DNA of 64,000 nt from Streptacidiphilus albus JL83. Its GTDB lineage: Bacteria; Actinomycetota; Actinomycetes; Streptomycetales; Streptomycetaceae. Below the pieces are notes generated by a model, which made no database searches, had not been told where the DNA came from, and saw nothing but the letters and a program-made list of their open reading frames with translations. Location of the stretch: assembly GCF_000744705.1 (NCBI RefSeq), contig NZ_JQML01000001.1:2704017-2768016 (forward strand), written 5' to 3'. The stretch's first letter is position 1. Every line of letters starts with the position of its first letter. This document shows positions 50,046 to 58,469 of this stretch, one piece after another. The position numbers were made by a program, and so were the translations under genes.

Positions 50046-51569
50046 CTAGCCCCGGGCGGCCGTCGGCAGGCCCTCGGAACCTTCTCCGGGGAGCTCCGCC
50101 GGCGCGCCGCCCCCGGCGCCGCCGGAAGCCTCCGGAGGCGGTCCCGCCATGGTCGGAGCGGCGTCCCGGTCGGAGATCAGGAGGGCGGTCAGGGCCGCCA
50201 GCAGGGCCAGCCCGGAGGCCACCAGGAAGGCCGCGTGATAGGCCGTCAGGTTCGCGCTCGGCGTACCGTGGGCAGCGCCCGACGTACCGTGGGCGTGCGT
50301 GGTGACCGTGCCGACGGTGGCCAGGACGGTCCCGAGCAGCGCCACCCCGAGCGCCGAGCCGAGTCGGCTCTGGGCGTTGAAGAGGGTGGAGGCGCGCCCG
50401 GTCGCGCTCGCCGAGACGGTGGCGAAGGCGGCGGTCTGGACCGGCATGAAGACGTGCGCCATGCCGAAGCCGGTGGCGAACATCAGCGCCCGGGCCGCCC
50501 AGGCGCTGGTCTCGGGCGTGAGCAGGGACATCAGCCCCAGCGTCACGGCGACCAGGCCGGAGCCGGCCGCGACCAGCCGGCGGGGGCCGATCCGCGGGTA
50601 CAGCCGACTGGCGATCTGCGAGGCGACCATCACCCCGATGGCCTCGGGGAAGGTGTTCAGGCCGGTCCGGAAGGCGCTGGCGCCGACGGCGTTCTGGTAG
50701 AAGAGCGGGAAGACGTAGAGCATCCCCAGGAAGGCCGCGCCGGAGGCCAGGCTGACCAGGTTGGTGGTGCGGAACAGCCGGTCCTTGAAGAGCCGCAGGT
50801 CGAGCATGGGCTCGTCGGCGCGCAGCTCCACCACGACCAGCGCGGTCACCGCCGCCGCGCCGACCGCGATCGCGGCCAGGATCCGGGGCGTGGCCCAGCC
50901 CTGGTCCGCGCCCTCGGCCAGGGCGTACATCACCAGACCGAAGCCGACCGCGGCGAGCAGGAACCCGGCCAGGTCGAACCGCCCGGCCCGCTCGGTGCGG
51001 AAGTCCGGCAGGAAGCGCAGCCCGAAGACGAGCGCGGCGATGCCGATCGGGACGTTGACGATGAAGACCCAGTGCCAGCTGAGGGCGTCCACCAGCCAGC
51101 CGCCGAGCACCGGTCCGAGCGCGGGGGCGACCGCCGTCGGCACCATCAGCACCCGGGTCGCCCGCATCCGCTCCTCCTGCGGGAAGGCGCGGAACAGCAT
51201 GGTCATCCCGACCGGAGTCAGCATCCCGCCGCCGGCCCCCTGCAGGATCCGGTACAGGCTGAGCTGGTCCAGGCTCTGCGCGGTGCCGCAGAGCAGCGAG
51301 GCGACGGTGAACAGCGCGAGCGCGAACAGGAACACCCGCCGGGTGCCGAACCGGTCCCCCATCCAGCCGGACAGCGGGACGAAGACGGCGAGGCTGACCA
51401 GGTAGCCGACGTTGACGACACCGACGGACGCGGCGTCGACCGAGAACTGCCGCCCGATCGCGGGCAGCGCCACGTTGACGATGGTGGTGTCCATGATCGA
51501 CATGAACAGCGAGGCGACGAAGACGACCGCGACGGCGGCCTTGGGGTCGAGCCGTGAGCGCGTGGGCAT
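50046..51569 (-). CDS. DHA2 family MFS exporter (EmrB/QacA type)
   Basis: A 507-aa drug-proton antiporter family protein with 14 predicted helices. It shows the motif-A region GWMGDRFGTRRVF, motif D1 LFMSIMDTTIVNVALPAI, and motif C ALGPVLGGWLVDALSWHW, typical of 14-helix DHA2 exporters. The C-terminus is a Pro/Gly/Ala tail. ATG 51569 is the family start; no clear Shine-Dalgarno sequence. A TGAGCGCTCA palindrome lies 85 bp upstream, but no TetR gene is adjacent. Substrate unknown. Confidence 0.92.
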   Translation of the reverse strand: MPTRSRLDPKAAVAVVFVASLFMSIMDTTIVNVALPAIGRQFSVDAASVGVVNVGYLVSLAVFVPLSGWMGDRFGTRRVFLFALALFTVASLLCGTAQSLDQLSLYRILQGAGGGMLTPVGMTMLFRAFPQEERMRATRVLMVPTAVAPALGPVLGGWLVDALSWHWVFIVNVPIGIAALVFGLRFLPDFRTERAGRFDLAGFLLAAVGFGLVMYALAEGADQGWATPRILAAIAVGAAAVTALVVVELRADEPMLDLRLFKDRLFRTTNLVSLASGAAFLGMLYVFPLFYQNAVGASAFRTGLNTFPEAIGVMVASQIASRLYPRIGPRRLVAAGSGLVAVTLGLMSLLTPETSAWAARALMFATGFGMAHVFMPVQTAAFATVSASATGRASTLFNAQSRLGSALGVALLGTVLATVGTVTTHAHGTSGAAHGTPSANLTAYHAAFLVASGLALLAALTALLISDRDAAPTMAGPPPEASGGAGGGAPAELPGEGSEGLPTAARG

Positions 51570-51648
51570 GACGGTGGCGGCCCGCCTTCCGGTCGGGGTG
51601 GATGGTGGTTGCGAAGTGGGAGAGGAGTTCCAGTGCCCCGGCACAACA

Positions 51649-51667
51649 ATGTCTGAGCGCTCATATA
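51649..51667. promoter_or_regulatory. palindromic TetR-type operator candidate upstream of the MFS gene
   Basis: The 10-bp palindrome TGAGCGCTCA (51654-51663), flanked by A/T-rich bases (ATGTC and TATAT), resembles operators of TetR-family regulators of efflux genes. It lies in the promoter region of the exporter. Confidence 0.5.
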
Positions 51668-51801
51668 TTCCGGGCGCCGGCGGAGGCGGAAGCGGCGTCG
51701 AACCGCGTCGACACGACAAAGGCCCCACCGCACCCGGCAGGGCCTGTCACCTGAACGCTGTCGCCTGAAACGCTGTTGCTCGAACACTGCTGCTGCTGTT
51801 G

Positions 51802-51875
51802 TCGGGGTGACCGGATTCGAACCGACGACCTTCCGCTCCCAAAGCGGACGCGCTACCAAACTGCGCCACACCCCG
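51802..51875 (-). tRNA. tRNA-Pro (anticodon TGG)
   Basis: On the minus strand acceptor CGGGGTG pairs with CACCCCG; the anticodon arm TCCGC-TTTGGGA-GCGGA gives anticodon TGG; the T-arm is TCGGTTCGAATCCG-like; discriminator A. 74 nt, CCA not encoded. Confidence 0.96.
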
Positions 51876-52040
51876 TCTGGACGAGACGTAGCGTACATGC
51901 TCGCCCCCCAGCGCCCACCAGCTTTTTCCCCACGCCCCCGGCACACCACCCCCGCGCCCCACGCCACGCCCGATACCGGTGTGCGATCGCCCGACCGAGT
52001 CCGCTACGCTGATCCCCGAACGCGCAGCGATGCGCGCTCT

Positions 52041-52111
52041 GCGGGCGTAGCTCAATGGTAGAGCCCTAGTCTTCCAAACTAGCTACGCGGGTTCGATTCC
52101 CGTCGCCCGCT
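52041..52111 (+). tRNA. tRNA-Gly (anticodon TCC), integration site of the AICE
   Basis: Acceptor GCGGGCG pairs with CGCCCGC; the anticodon arm CTAGT-CTTCCAA-ACTAG gives TCC; T-arm GCGGGTTCGATTCCCGT; discriminator T followed by encoded CCA. The gene is intact even though the element is inserted in it, because the element restores the 3' part (positions from 52070 on). A hairpin at 52122-52160 follows. Confidence 0.97.
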
Positions 52112-52113
52112 CC
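52070..52113 (+). repeat. attL: 44-bp direct repeat of the tRNA-Gly 3' part
   Basis: TCTTCCAAACTAGCTACGCG and on, covering anticodon loop to 3' end, is repeated without mismatch at 61801-61844. This marks the left boundary of the integrated element. The similarity carries on through the following hairpin. Confidence 0.95.
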
Positions 52114-52121
52114 AACGGGCT

Positions 52122-52160
52122 CGGCCCCAGCTCAGCGATGGTTTCGCTGGACTGGGGCCG
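52122..52160. terminator. hairpin after tRNA-Gly, element-borne copy
   Basis: CGGCCCCAGCTCAGCG (52122-52137) pairs with 52145-52160, two mismatches, loop ATGGTTT. The same hairpin with one base changed lies after attR at 61853-61891. It probably ends both the tRNA-Gly and int transcripts. Confidence 0.8.
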
Positions 52161-52176
52161 ATCTTCGTTTTCGGGT

Positions 52177-53322
52177 CTACTCCCCCGGCGTGCCCGCTGC
52201 GTGCCCGTTCCGGCCGGAGCCCCGCTTCATGCCCTCGATGATCTGGGCGTTCAGCGCGTCGGCGATAGTGCGCTGCCGTTCCTCGGTCGCGTGCTGGTAG
52301 ATCAGCGCGGCGCGGGTGGTGCTGTGCCCGAAACGGGCCATCAGTTCCTTGGTACTGGCCCCGGTCGAGGCGGTCAGGGTGTTGCCCGTGTGCCGAAGAT
52401 CATGGAAGTGCAGATCCTTGATCCCGACCTCTCCGCACGCCTTGTGCCACAACCGGTTGAAGTGGTTCCGGCGAGGCGTCGCCCCCTTGGCACCGATGAA
52501 GACCCGTCCGTCGCGGCCCGATTCCGCGAAGATGCCCATGTGCAGACGCAGCGCCGGCAGGATCACTTCCGGGATCGCCACCGTCCGCACACCGGCCCTG
52601 CTCTTCGGTGGCTTGGTGACCCGCTTCCCGCTCCGCAGCTCGGCGACGGCAGCCCGGACCCGGACCGTCCCGGCGTCGAGGTCGATGTCCTGGCCCCGCA
52701 GAGCGATCAACTCGCCCCAGCGCAGACCGAGGAAGCTGGCGAGCAGGACCAGCAGCCGAAACCGGGGCTGAATCGCCTCGGCGAGCTGGAACACCTCGGG
52801 CACGGTGGCGGTGGGCCGCTCGGGGGTGTCCACCACGCTCCCGCCCTTGATTCGGCACGGGTTCCGGGTGATGAGCTGGTCCTCCAGCGCGGTGTTCATG
52901 ACTGCCCGCATCAGCGCGTATGCCTTGGCCACGGTCGGGGCACCGGCCGTTTCGAGGCGATCGGCCCGCCACATCCGGACGCCGGCCGGGGTGACGTCAG
53001 CGATGGGGACGAGACCGAAGGTCGGAACGAGATGCAGGCGAAGCAGCGTCTCGTACAGTTCCCGCGTCGTCTCCTGCAAGCGCCGCTGCTTGACCCAGGC
53101 GGCGGCATAGGCCCCGAACGGGATCTTCCCGGCGTCCGGGTCGATCCAGGCCCCGCTACGAACCTCTGTCTGCTTGTCAGCAAGCCAGTCCGTTGCCTCC
53201 TTCTTCGTACGAAAGGTCGAAGGGGCCGGACGGTCCAGCCCGTCCGGTGCGGGGTACCGAGCCTGCCAGCGGCCGGACGGGAGCTTGCGGACGCGGCCGA
53301 ACGCGCGCTTTCCGGTGGCCAT
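52177..53322 (-). CDS. int: tyrosine recombinase (AICE integrase)
   Basis: A 381-aa site-specific recombinase that inserts the element at tRNA-Gly. An Arm-DNA-binding N-terminus (KRAFGRVRKLPSGRWQARY), a SAM-like core-binding domain (YAAAWVKQRRLQETTRELYE), then the catalytic domain with Arg in FLGLRWGELIALR, His-x-x-Arg in LHFHDLRHTG, His in ARFGHSTTRAAL and Tyr in IYQHATEE. All catalytic residues are present. Its ATG shares one base with the xis stop, so the two are coupled. The 3' end lies 64 bp from attL. Confidence 0.97.
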   Translation of the reverse strand: MATGKRAFGRVRKLPSGRWQARYPAPDGLDRPAPSTFRTKKEATDWLADKQTEVRSGAWIDPDAGKIPFGAYAAAWVKQRRLQETTRELYETLLRLHLVPTFGLVPIADVTPAGVRMWRADRLETAGAPTVAKAYALMRAVMNTALEDQLITRNPCRIKGGSVVDTPERPTATVPEVFQLAEAIQPRFRLLVLLASFLGLRWGELIALRGQDIDLDAGTVRVRAAVAELRSGKRVTKPPKSRAGVRTVAIPEVILPALRLHMGIFAESGRDGRVFIGAKGATPRRNHFNRLWHKACGEVGIKDLHFHDLRHTGNTLTASTGASTKELMARFGHSTTRAALIYQHATEERQRTIADALNAQIIEGMKRGSGRNGHAAGTPGE

Positions 53323-53531
53323 CAGGCAGCCACCCCCAGCCGACGGCGCGGGACGACCGGGTGCACGGTGTTGGCCGCCAGGTAGGCATGGACGGCGGAT
53401 TCGGAGATCCGGACGTGCCGCCCGACATGCACGAACTCGATCCGGCGTTCCTCGATGAGTCGGCGCGGGAAGCGCTCCGTGGTGCCGAGCAGTTCGGCCA
53501 CCTGGGCGACGGTCAGCAGGCGATCAGGCAT
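53322..53531 (-). CDS. xis: excisionase (helix-turn-helix, MerR-like fold)
   Basis: A 69-aa DNA-binding protein: LLTVAQVAELLGTTERFPRR is the winged-helix start and VGRHVRISESAVHAYLAAN the recognition end. It directs excision with Int. ATG 53531 lies inside the end of the rep gene (8-bp overlap) and its stop touches the int start, giving a rep-xis-int cluster like that of pSAM2. Confidence 0.93.
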   Translation of the reverse strand: MPDRLLTVAQVAELLGTTERFPRRLIEERRIEFVHVGRHVRISESAVHAYLAANTVHPVVPRRRLGVAA

Positions 53532-54897
53532 GAGTGGGTTCTCCTTCCGTACCGGGGGCTGGGGTTGCGGCTTCGGTGAGCCAGCGTTCGCCGGGGGTCA
53601 GGCCGACTCCGGCGAAGGTCCAGTGGGCGAGAACGAGGGTGCTCTCCTCGGCCTGGCCGGCAGCGGGCTCCGGGTGCCGGCCATTGTCGGCGGCGGCCGC
53701 CATGGCTTGGTCGCGGCGCCAGGCGGCGCGTGCGTCGCGGAGTGTGCCCAGGGTGGTGGAGTAGCGGCGGGTCTTGGTGGAGAAGTGGCCGCGGAAGCCG
53801 AGCATGTGGGCCCAGGGCCGCAGTCGCAGCTCTGCCAGCTCCGGGCGGGTGCCGAGTTCCCAGCAGGTCCGGATCATCCGGCGGGCGTGCTCGGTGATGT
53901 CCAGGTGCGCCAGCTCGGCGAGGAACTTCACCGGGCGGTCCAGGGTGCCTGTGGCCGTCTCGGCGCCCTTGGTGGCGTACTTGGCGATGTACGAGGCCAC
54001 GGCCCGCTCGGTCAGGTCGGTGCCGCCGTCGAAGTCGGCTGTGCGGATGGTGCGGATGTCGAGCTGTGTGCCGAACATCGGGGTGTGGACTGTGCCGTCC
54101 ACCTCGGGCCCTGGGACACGGGCGGTAGCGGCAGCGGCTCGGATGGCGTCCGCCAGGAGATCGGGGGTGGCCCAGGCCGGGGGCGGGGTGGTGCCTCCGG
54201 CCGGGCCGTCGATGCGGATCACCGCGTGGAAGTGGACCAGGCCGCGCCGCTGGTACTCGGCGACCTTGGCGAAGGAGACGAGGGCGTACTCCTTGAAGGC
54301 CCGTTGGCTGAGCCCGGCCCGCTTGGCGATCTCCCGGCGCAGGTAGATCGAGAAGCGCCGCCAGAGCGCCCCGGCATGGGCGTTCCACAGGACGGCCCCG
54401 CGATAGTCGTACGTGTCGGGGTTGAGCGGGGTGCCCAGCGCGGGCGCGTCCTCGGGGTGGAGGGCCCCGCAGCGGCAGGGGCGGGCCGTTCCGGCCGTGG
54501 TGGTCGGGCGGTTGTGGACCGGGCCGAAGGACGGCGCGGTGAAGGTGGCGAAGACCCGGGGATGGGTGGCGACCTCGTCGGGCGTCCCCTTGCCGCCGTG
54601 GAGACCGGCGGTGATCAGGTGGAAGGTGTCGCGTCGGTAGGTCTCGGCGCACGCCTCACAGCGGGTGGCGCGGCGGTTGTTGCAGCGGACCAGGAGGTGG
54701 CCGGCGGGCAGGTCGGCCGAGCGAAGTTGGTGCAGGATCTCGCCGGTCCGGGTGTCGACGTCGGTGCGGTGGCCGTCCAGGCGGATAGGACGGGTGCAGC
54801 CGCCGAGGCCCTGGAGCTGGCGCAGGAGGGCGGGCATGGTGCCGAGTTGGGCGAGGGAGGCCAGGTCGGCGATCGGGGGCGGGGTGCTGGCGGGCAT
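53524..54897 (-). CDS. repSA: RepSA-type rolling-circle replication initiator
   Basis: A 457-aa initiator that would nick the element's origin. Two cysteine pairs (CNNRRATRCEACAETYRRD) form a zinc-ribbon-like N-terminus. The metal-binding HUH motif is in RRGLVHFHAVIRID, and the candidate catalytic tyrosine is in VASYIAKYATKG. LWRRFSIYLRREIAKRAG precedes. Length and motifs fit the RepSA family of pSAM2 and related elements. The 3' end overlaps xis. Confidence 0.93.
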   Translation of the reverse strand: MPASTPPPIADLASLAQLGTMPALLRQLQGLGGCTRPIRLDGHRTDVDTRTGEILHQLRSADLPAGHLLVRCNNRRATRCEACAETYRRDTFHLITAGLHGGKGTPDEVATHPRVFATFTAPSFGPVHNRPTTTAGTARPCRCGALHPEDAPALGTPLNPDTYDYRGAVLWNAHAGALWRRFSIYLRREIAKRAGLSQRAFKEYALVSFAKVAEYQRRGLVHFHAVIRIDGPAGGTTPPPAWATPDLLADAIRAAAATARVPGPEVDGTVHTPMFGTQLDIRTIRTADFDGGTDLTERAVASYIAKYATKGAETATGTLDRPVKFLAELAHLDITEHARRMIRTCWELGTRPELAELRLRPWAHMLGFRGHFSTKTRRYSTTLGTLRDARAAWRRDQAMAAAADNGRHPEPAAGQAEESTLVLAHWTFAGVGLTPGERWLTEAATPAPGTEGEPTHA

Positions 54898-54914
54898 CGG
54901 GTGCGGGCTTCCTT

Positions 54915-55223
54915 TCAGCGGCGGTGGTTCGGGGCGAGCAGCGAGCGCAGGACCAGGGCGCAGAGGGCGACGGAGACGGCGGTGATCGCCACGGTGGCGA
55001 GGAGCGCGGTCAGGACGACGCCCACGGCGACAACGGCGGCGACCCCGCCTGCTCCGGCGGCGACCATCGGTGCGATCGAGCGCCGGGGAGCGGGAGCCGG
55101 GGCGTGCTGGCAGGCGCAGGGGGCCGGAGCGTGGCCATGCTGGGCCGAGGTGATCAGGTGGGTCGGCGTGGCGGAGGGGGCAGGGGCGGTGGGCAGTGTG
55201 GGTCGCAACACGGTTTGCCTCAT
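54915..55223 (-). CDS. Spd-type membrane protein (spread within mycelium)
   Basis: 102 aa. The N-terminus is Pro/Ala/His-rich with CACQH; the C-terminal half has two membrane helices (MVAAGAGGVAAVVAVGVVL and ATVAITAVSVALCALVL) and ends in a basic tail. Position between rep and the spread genes matches SpdB2-type proteins of conjugative Streptomyces elements, which help plasmid spread across septa. A KorSA-like box (55228-55243) lies directly upstream. Confidence 0.75.
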   Translation of the reverse strand: MRQTVLRPTLPTAPAPSATPTHLITSAQHGHAPAPCACQHAPAPAPRRSIAPMVAAGAGGVAAVVAVGVVLTALLATVAITAVSVALCALVLRSLLAPNHRR

Positions 55224-55227
55224 CTCA

Positions 55228-55243
55228 GCTAGTCGTCTATATG
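55228..55243. promoter_or_regulatory. KorSA-like operator box A
   Basis: GCTAGTCGTCTATATG, similar to boxes at 58311, 58385 and (inverted) 59271. It sits just upstream of the 54915-55223 gene and so could control the spd-rep-xis-int group. It overlaps the stop of the preceding small gene. Confidence 0.6.
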
Positions 55244-55431
55244 TGTTTGCCGTTGACGATCTGGACTCCGGTGCGGGTGCCGGACTCCACGGCGGGTGCG
55301 AGGAAGGTGTGGGCGAGCCAGAAGCCGAACAGGGCGATGACGAGGGCGGCCCACAGGCGGATGCCGAGGAACTTGATCGCGGCCCAGGCGATGACGCCCA
55401 GGACGAAGACCACGGGCAGGGTGATGGTCAC
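55237..55431 (-). CDS. small AICE membrane protein (64 aa)
   Basis: Two short hydrophobic segments (LPVVFVLGVIAWAAIKFLG and LWAALVIALFGFWLAHTFL) and a polar end GTRTGVQIVNGKHI. Such a protein recurs in the spread region of AICEs. ATG 55431. Probably an Spd accessory protein; exact role unknown. Confidence 0.8.
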   Translation of the reverse strand: MTITLPVVFVLGVIAWAAIKFLGIRLWAALVIALFGFWLAHTFLAPAVESGTRTGVQIVNGKHI

Positions 55432-55446
55432 GGCGGAGGACTCCTC

Positions 55447-55638
55447 TTAGCGGACCGGGCAGCGGTGGGTACGTGCGGCCAGCTCGGCGGCGGCGCGTGA
55501 GTCGTAGTCGGCGGAGAAGCCGCAGCGCGGAGCCGTACAGGCAGCGGTGTGCTTCTCCTGGCCGCGCGAGTCGTAGGAACTGCCGACCTGGACCGGGCCG
55601 ATGCGGACGAGCTGGCGGAAGCGGCGGCGGGCGGACAT
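55447..55638 (-). CDS. mobile element transfer protein (SpdA-like, 63 aa)
   Basis: Starts MSARRRFRQLVRIGPVQVGS and contains TAACTAPRCGFSADYDSRA with two cysteines plus a third in THRCPVR, possibly a small zinc-binding unit. ATG 55638 follows GAGGAGA. Conserved small protein of streptomycete conjugative elements. It overlaps no neighbour (11 bp to the next gene upstream). Confidence 0.82.
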   Translation of the reverse strand: MSARRRFRQLVRIGPVQVGSSYDSRGQEKHTAACTAPRCGFSADYDSRAAAELAARTHRCPVR

Positions 55639-55649
55639 GGGTTCTCCTC

Positions 55650-56255
55650 TCAGAGCTGGGCGGCGATGGCCTCGGCGAGCGGTGCCGGGACGCCGAGTCG
55701 GGCGCGGAGGGTCGGCGTGTCGATCGCCGCTCCGGTGCGGGTGAGGTGGTCGGCGGAGAGCTTTCGGGCGTGCTCGACCAGGGCGACGGGCACAGTCGGG
55801 CCGGGCCGATCGGCCGGCGGGGCTTCCGGGGTCGGCTGCTGTTCGGGTTCGACGGGCAGTGCTTCCGGGGCAGCGGCGGCCTCGGCGGGCTTCGGGGCGG
55901 TGTGGGCGAGCAGGGTTCCGCCGAGGAACGCGACCGCAGGCCACCCGGCGACGAGGATGCGTAGCCAGGCGGGCACGGCGGCCTCGTTCAGGAGACCGGC
56001 GGTGGCGACATTCGCGCCCAGGGAGGCGGTGAGGGCGATGAGGAACCAGCACCACCCGGCGGTCTTGGAGGACCCGGACCGCAGCCGCCGCCAGGCTGCG
56101 ACCAACAGCAGGTCGACGGAGACGGGGTAGGCCCAGGCTTTCCAGCCGTGCTGTCCTGCCGCCGAGGCGATGTCGTGGAGGTGCGCGAAGGACAGTGCGG
56201 CGGCGATGACCGCTTGGACCACTACCGCGTCGATACGGGCCAGGGTTGCGCGCAT
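55650..56255 (-). CDS. DUF2637 membrane protein (SpdB-type)
   Basis: 201 aa. Four helices in the first 110 residues (VVVQAVIAAALSFAHLHDI; AYPVSVDLLLVAAWR; TAGWCWFLIALTASLGANV; PAWLRILVAGWPAVAFLGG), then a Pro/Glu linker and a C-terminal DNA-binding-like segment LTRTGAAIDTPTLRARLGV. DUF2637 proteins are frequent in Streptomyces plasmids and AICEs and are linked to intramycelial spread. ATG 56255 follows GAGGAG. Confidence 0.88.
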   Translation of the reverse strand: MRATLARIDAVVVQAVIAAALSFAHLHDIASAAGQHGWKAWAYPVSVDLLLVAAWRRLRSGSSKTAGWCWFLIALTASLGANVATAGLLNEAAVPAWLRILVAGWPAVAFLGGTLLAHTAPKPAEAAAAPEALPVEPEQQPTPEAPPADRPGPTVPVALVEHARKLSADHLTRTGAAIDTPTLRARLGVPAPLAEAIAAQL

Positions 56256-56277
56256 GGTGCGGACTCCTCTCGGACGG

Positions 56278-56490
56278 TCACCGGTCGGTCGACGTGAGCT
56301 GTTCGGCCCGAGCACGGGCGTTGGCAGCGACTTCGGCCGCGTCGGCGTCGCCGGGGCGGGCGGCGGCGATGCGCTCCAACAGGTCCGCCTTGCGGGTCAT
56401 GAGATCGGCGTAGCCGTCCGGGTCGGAGGGGTCGCGGCCGGCCAGGGCGGCGAGGAAGTCGGAGATATCGGCGGCGGAGGGCTCGGACAT
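56278..56490 (-). CDS. small acidic AICE protein (70 aa)
   Basis: A helical, charged protein (ADISDFLAALAGRDPSDPDG; LMTRKADLLERIAAARPG; ARARAEQLTSTDR) with no membrane segment. ATG 56490. A protein of this kind often stands between the tra gene and the spread genes; function unknown. Confidence 0.78.
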   Translation of the reverse strand: MSEPSAADISDFLAALAGRDPSDPDGYADLMTRKADLLERIAAARPGDADAAEVAANARARAEQLTSTDR

Positions 56491-56557
56491 GGCCGTTCCT
56501 TTCTGGGTTCGGGCATGGCGGGGTAGGGACGTGGCGCGCGGGCAGGTTGGGGATCGG

Positions 56558-57934
56558 TCAGCTGGTGGCGGGCTGCGGCTTGACGAGCGGGACCGGCCGG
56601 TCGGCCGGCGTCGTGGGAACAGCGGGCCGGAACGGATGGAGCGCGGCGATGTGCGGCACGAGGTCCGTGGTCTGGGCGCAGACGGCGGCGGCGGCGCCGA
56701 GGGACAGGTAGGGGGTGCGGATGCGGGACCAGCCGCCGGAGGTGTCGCCGACGACGGCCAGGCCCGGTCGTTCGGGTGCGATGGCGCATGCTGCCCCGAC
56801 TGCTTCGGGGGCGATGTCGCCGAGCGCCATCTTGGCGGACGCCTCGTCGTTGACGCGGTGGCAGACGCGTCCGGTCAGCTGGGCCCGGAGCATGGTCGCT
56901 CCCTTGCCCAGCTCCGCGCCGAACCGCTGGCCGCAGACCTCCAGGTAGATGCCCGCTGCCCGGCCGAGCTGGGCGAGGCGGATGAGCTGGGTGACCATCT
57001 CGTCCCGCCGGTCCTCTTCCTTGCGTGTGGCGACCATGAACAGCTCGGCGACCTCGTCCACGAACAGCACGACCGGGACGGGGCGTTCGGCTTCCGGCAG
57101 GCCCCAGATGTCCGAAGTGATCTCCTCGTCCGGGGTGCTGGCCGCGATCCCCTGCCGGGCCTTGATCAGGTCGTACCGGTCCTCCATCAGCTGCACGAGC
57201 ACCGGCAGCAGCTCGGCGGCCTGCTCCGGATCGGTGGCCAGCGCCGACAGCCGAGGAGCGAACGGCGCCAGCTCGACACCGCGCTTGCAGTCGATCCCGA
57301 CCAGCGCCACCCGCTGAGGAGCAAGCCCCGCCACCAGGTGCCGCTGATACATGGACTTGCCCGACAGCGTCGCGCCGAGCGTCAGCTGGTGCGGGATCGC
57401 CCGGTAGTCCCGGACGAAGGCCGTACCGTCTTCCCTCAGCGCGACAGGCACCTTGAGGTAGTCGGCGACCGTCCGCCGAGGCATCCGCACCCGACGCAGG
57501 ACGTCGAAGCCGACCAACCGCAGCTCGACCACGCCCGGCTTGATCTCCGAGACGTACACGGCGTGCACGCCCCAGGCATGACGGAGCCGTTCCGCCGAGG
57601 CCGCAACGTCCGCCGGCTCCTGGCCGGGTGCCAGGCGCAGCCGAAGCCGCATGCCGGTCGAGGTCGGACGGATGACCCCGCGTCGCGGCGGGACCGGCCG
57701 TACTTCGCGGCGGGTGGTGGCCCGGACCGCCAGGGCCCGCAGCCGGGACGGCGCGACAGTCAGCCCGCACGCCTCCATGACCGACATGTAGGAGCCCAGC
57801 AGCCGCGCAGTGGAGATCGGCAGACCGACCGTGCACCAGTAGGCGGCGGGGCGCCGGGCCCGGAGGTAGGCGGCCCCGCCACCGAGCGCGGCAGCCGGAC
57901 CACCCACCTCCATCAGCGTCAGAAGGTCCGACAT
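56558..57934 (-). CDS. traSA: FtsK/SpoIIIE-like DNA translocase (TraSA/TraB)
   Basis: A 458-aa hexameric ATPase that moves double-stranded element DNA between hyphae. Walker A is LGATLSGKSMYQRHL, Walker B VPVVLFVDEVAELF; a further conserved part is RLAQLGRAAGIYLEVCGQRF. A hydrophobic N-terminus (GGPAAALGGGAAYL) may touch the membrane. Shorter than plasmid TraB but the usual size for AICE Tra. It is 4 bp from the SCO3933-family gene, hence the same operon. Confidence 0.95.
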   Translation of the reverse strand: MSDLLTLMEVGGPAAALGGGAAYLRARRPAAYWCTVGLPISTARLLGSYMSVMEACGLTVAPSRLRALAVRATTRREVRPVPPRRGVIRPTSTGMRLRLRLAPGQEPADVAASAERLRHAWGVHAVYVSEIKPGVVELRLVGFDVLRRVRMPRRTVADYLKVPVALREDGTAFVRDYRAIPHQLTLGATLSGKSMYQRHLVAGLAPQRVALVGIDCKRGVELAPFAPRLSALATDPEQAAELLPVLVQLMEDRYDLIKARQGIAASTPDEEITSDIWGLPEAERPVPVVLFVDEVAELFMVATRKEEDRRDEMVTQLIRLAQLGRAAGIYLEVCGQRFGAELGKGATMLRAQLTGRVCHRVNDEASAKMALGDIAPEAVGAACAIAPERPGLAVVGDTSGGWSRIRTPYLSLGAAAAVCAQTTDLVPHIAALHPFRPAVPTTPADRPVPLVKPQPATS

Positions 57935-57938
57935 TGCG

Positions 57939-58289
57939 TCAGGCCCCGATCGCCATCGGGAACGCGCCGGCCATTACGGCGGTGGCACGGAACGCGATGC
58001 CGTGCCGCTGCTGCCCGTTGAACGTGCTCTCCCAGGGACGGGCCACCAGGCCGGGCAGCGAGACCGGGGAGCCGAGAGCCAGGCCCTCCCCCACCCCGCT
58101 CGCCGGGACGGTGACCTTCAGCAGCGAGGACTCACCGTCCTCGATGTAGACAACCCCGACCGTCTTGAGCGCTTCCCCGCTCACCGCGTCCGTGGCGATC
58201 TCCCCGGTCTTACGGTCCTTGACCTTCGTCTCGGGAGCCTCGGTCAGCAGGATCGTGGCCGACGAGGTTTCAACTCGAATGGAACGCAA
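57939..58289 (-). CDS. SCO3933 family regulatory protein
   Basis: 116 aa, mostly beta strands: MRSIRVETSSATILLTEAP, VKDRKTGEIATDAVSGEAL, TVGVVYIEDGESSLLKVTV, RPWESTFNGQQRHGIAFRA. This family stands directly before the tra gene in many AICEs. It has no recognisable DNA-binding motif, so the name regulatory rests on family naming. Two KorSA-like boxes (58311-58332 and 58385-58406) lie upstream of its ATG. Confidence 0.85.
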   Translation of the reverse strand: MRSIRVETSSATILLTEAPETKVKDRKTGEIATDAVSGEALKTVGVVYIEDGESSLLKVTVPASGVGEGLALGSPVSLPGLVARPWESTFNGQQRHGIAFRATAVMAGAFPMAIGA

Positions 58290-58310
58290 CGCCTTCTCCT
58301 CATCAAGACA

Positions 58311-58332
58311 GCTACTCGTCTATACAAGTAGC
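58311..58332. promoter_or_regulatory. KorSA-like operator box B
   Basis: GCTACTCGTCTATACAAGTA plus GC forms an imperfect palindrome (9 of 11 pairs). It lies 22 bp upstream of the SCO3933-family gene, at the head of the tra-spd operon. Confidence 0.68.
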
Positions 58333-58384
58333 AGTGGTTGCAACCGCCGGAGCGGGTGCGAGCACCACTGTGTCACAGAGCTTG

Positions 58385-58406
58385 GCTACTCGTCTAGATA
58401 AGTTGG
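58385..58406. promoter_or_regulatory. KorSA-like operator box C
   Basis: GCTACTCGTCTAGATAAGTT plus GG, 74 bp from box B and sharing its first 11 bases. Two boxes in front of one operon suggest cooperative repression. The rest of 58290-58469 shows no gene. Confidence 0.65.
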
Positions 58407-58469
58407 CGTATTGCCGTATACGAGTTCCGGAGATGACACCGACGACCACGCCGGCACTCCCACCGGCCG

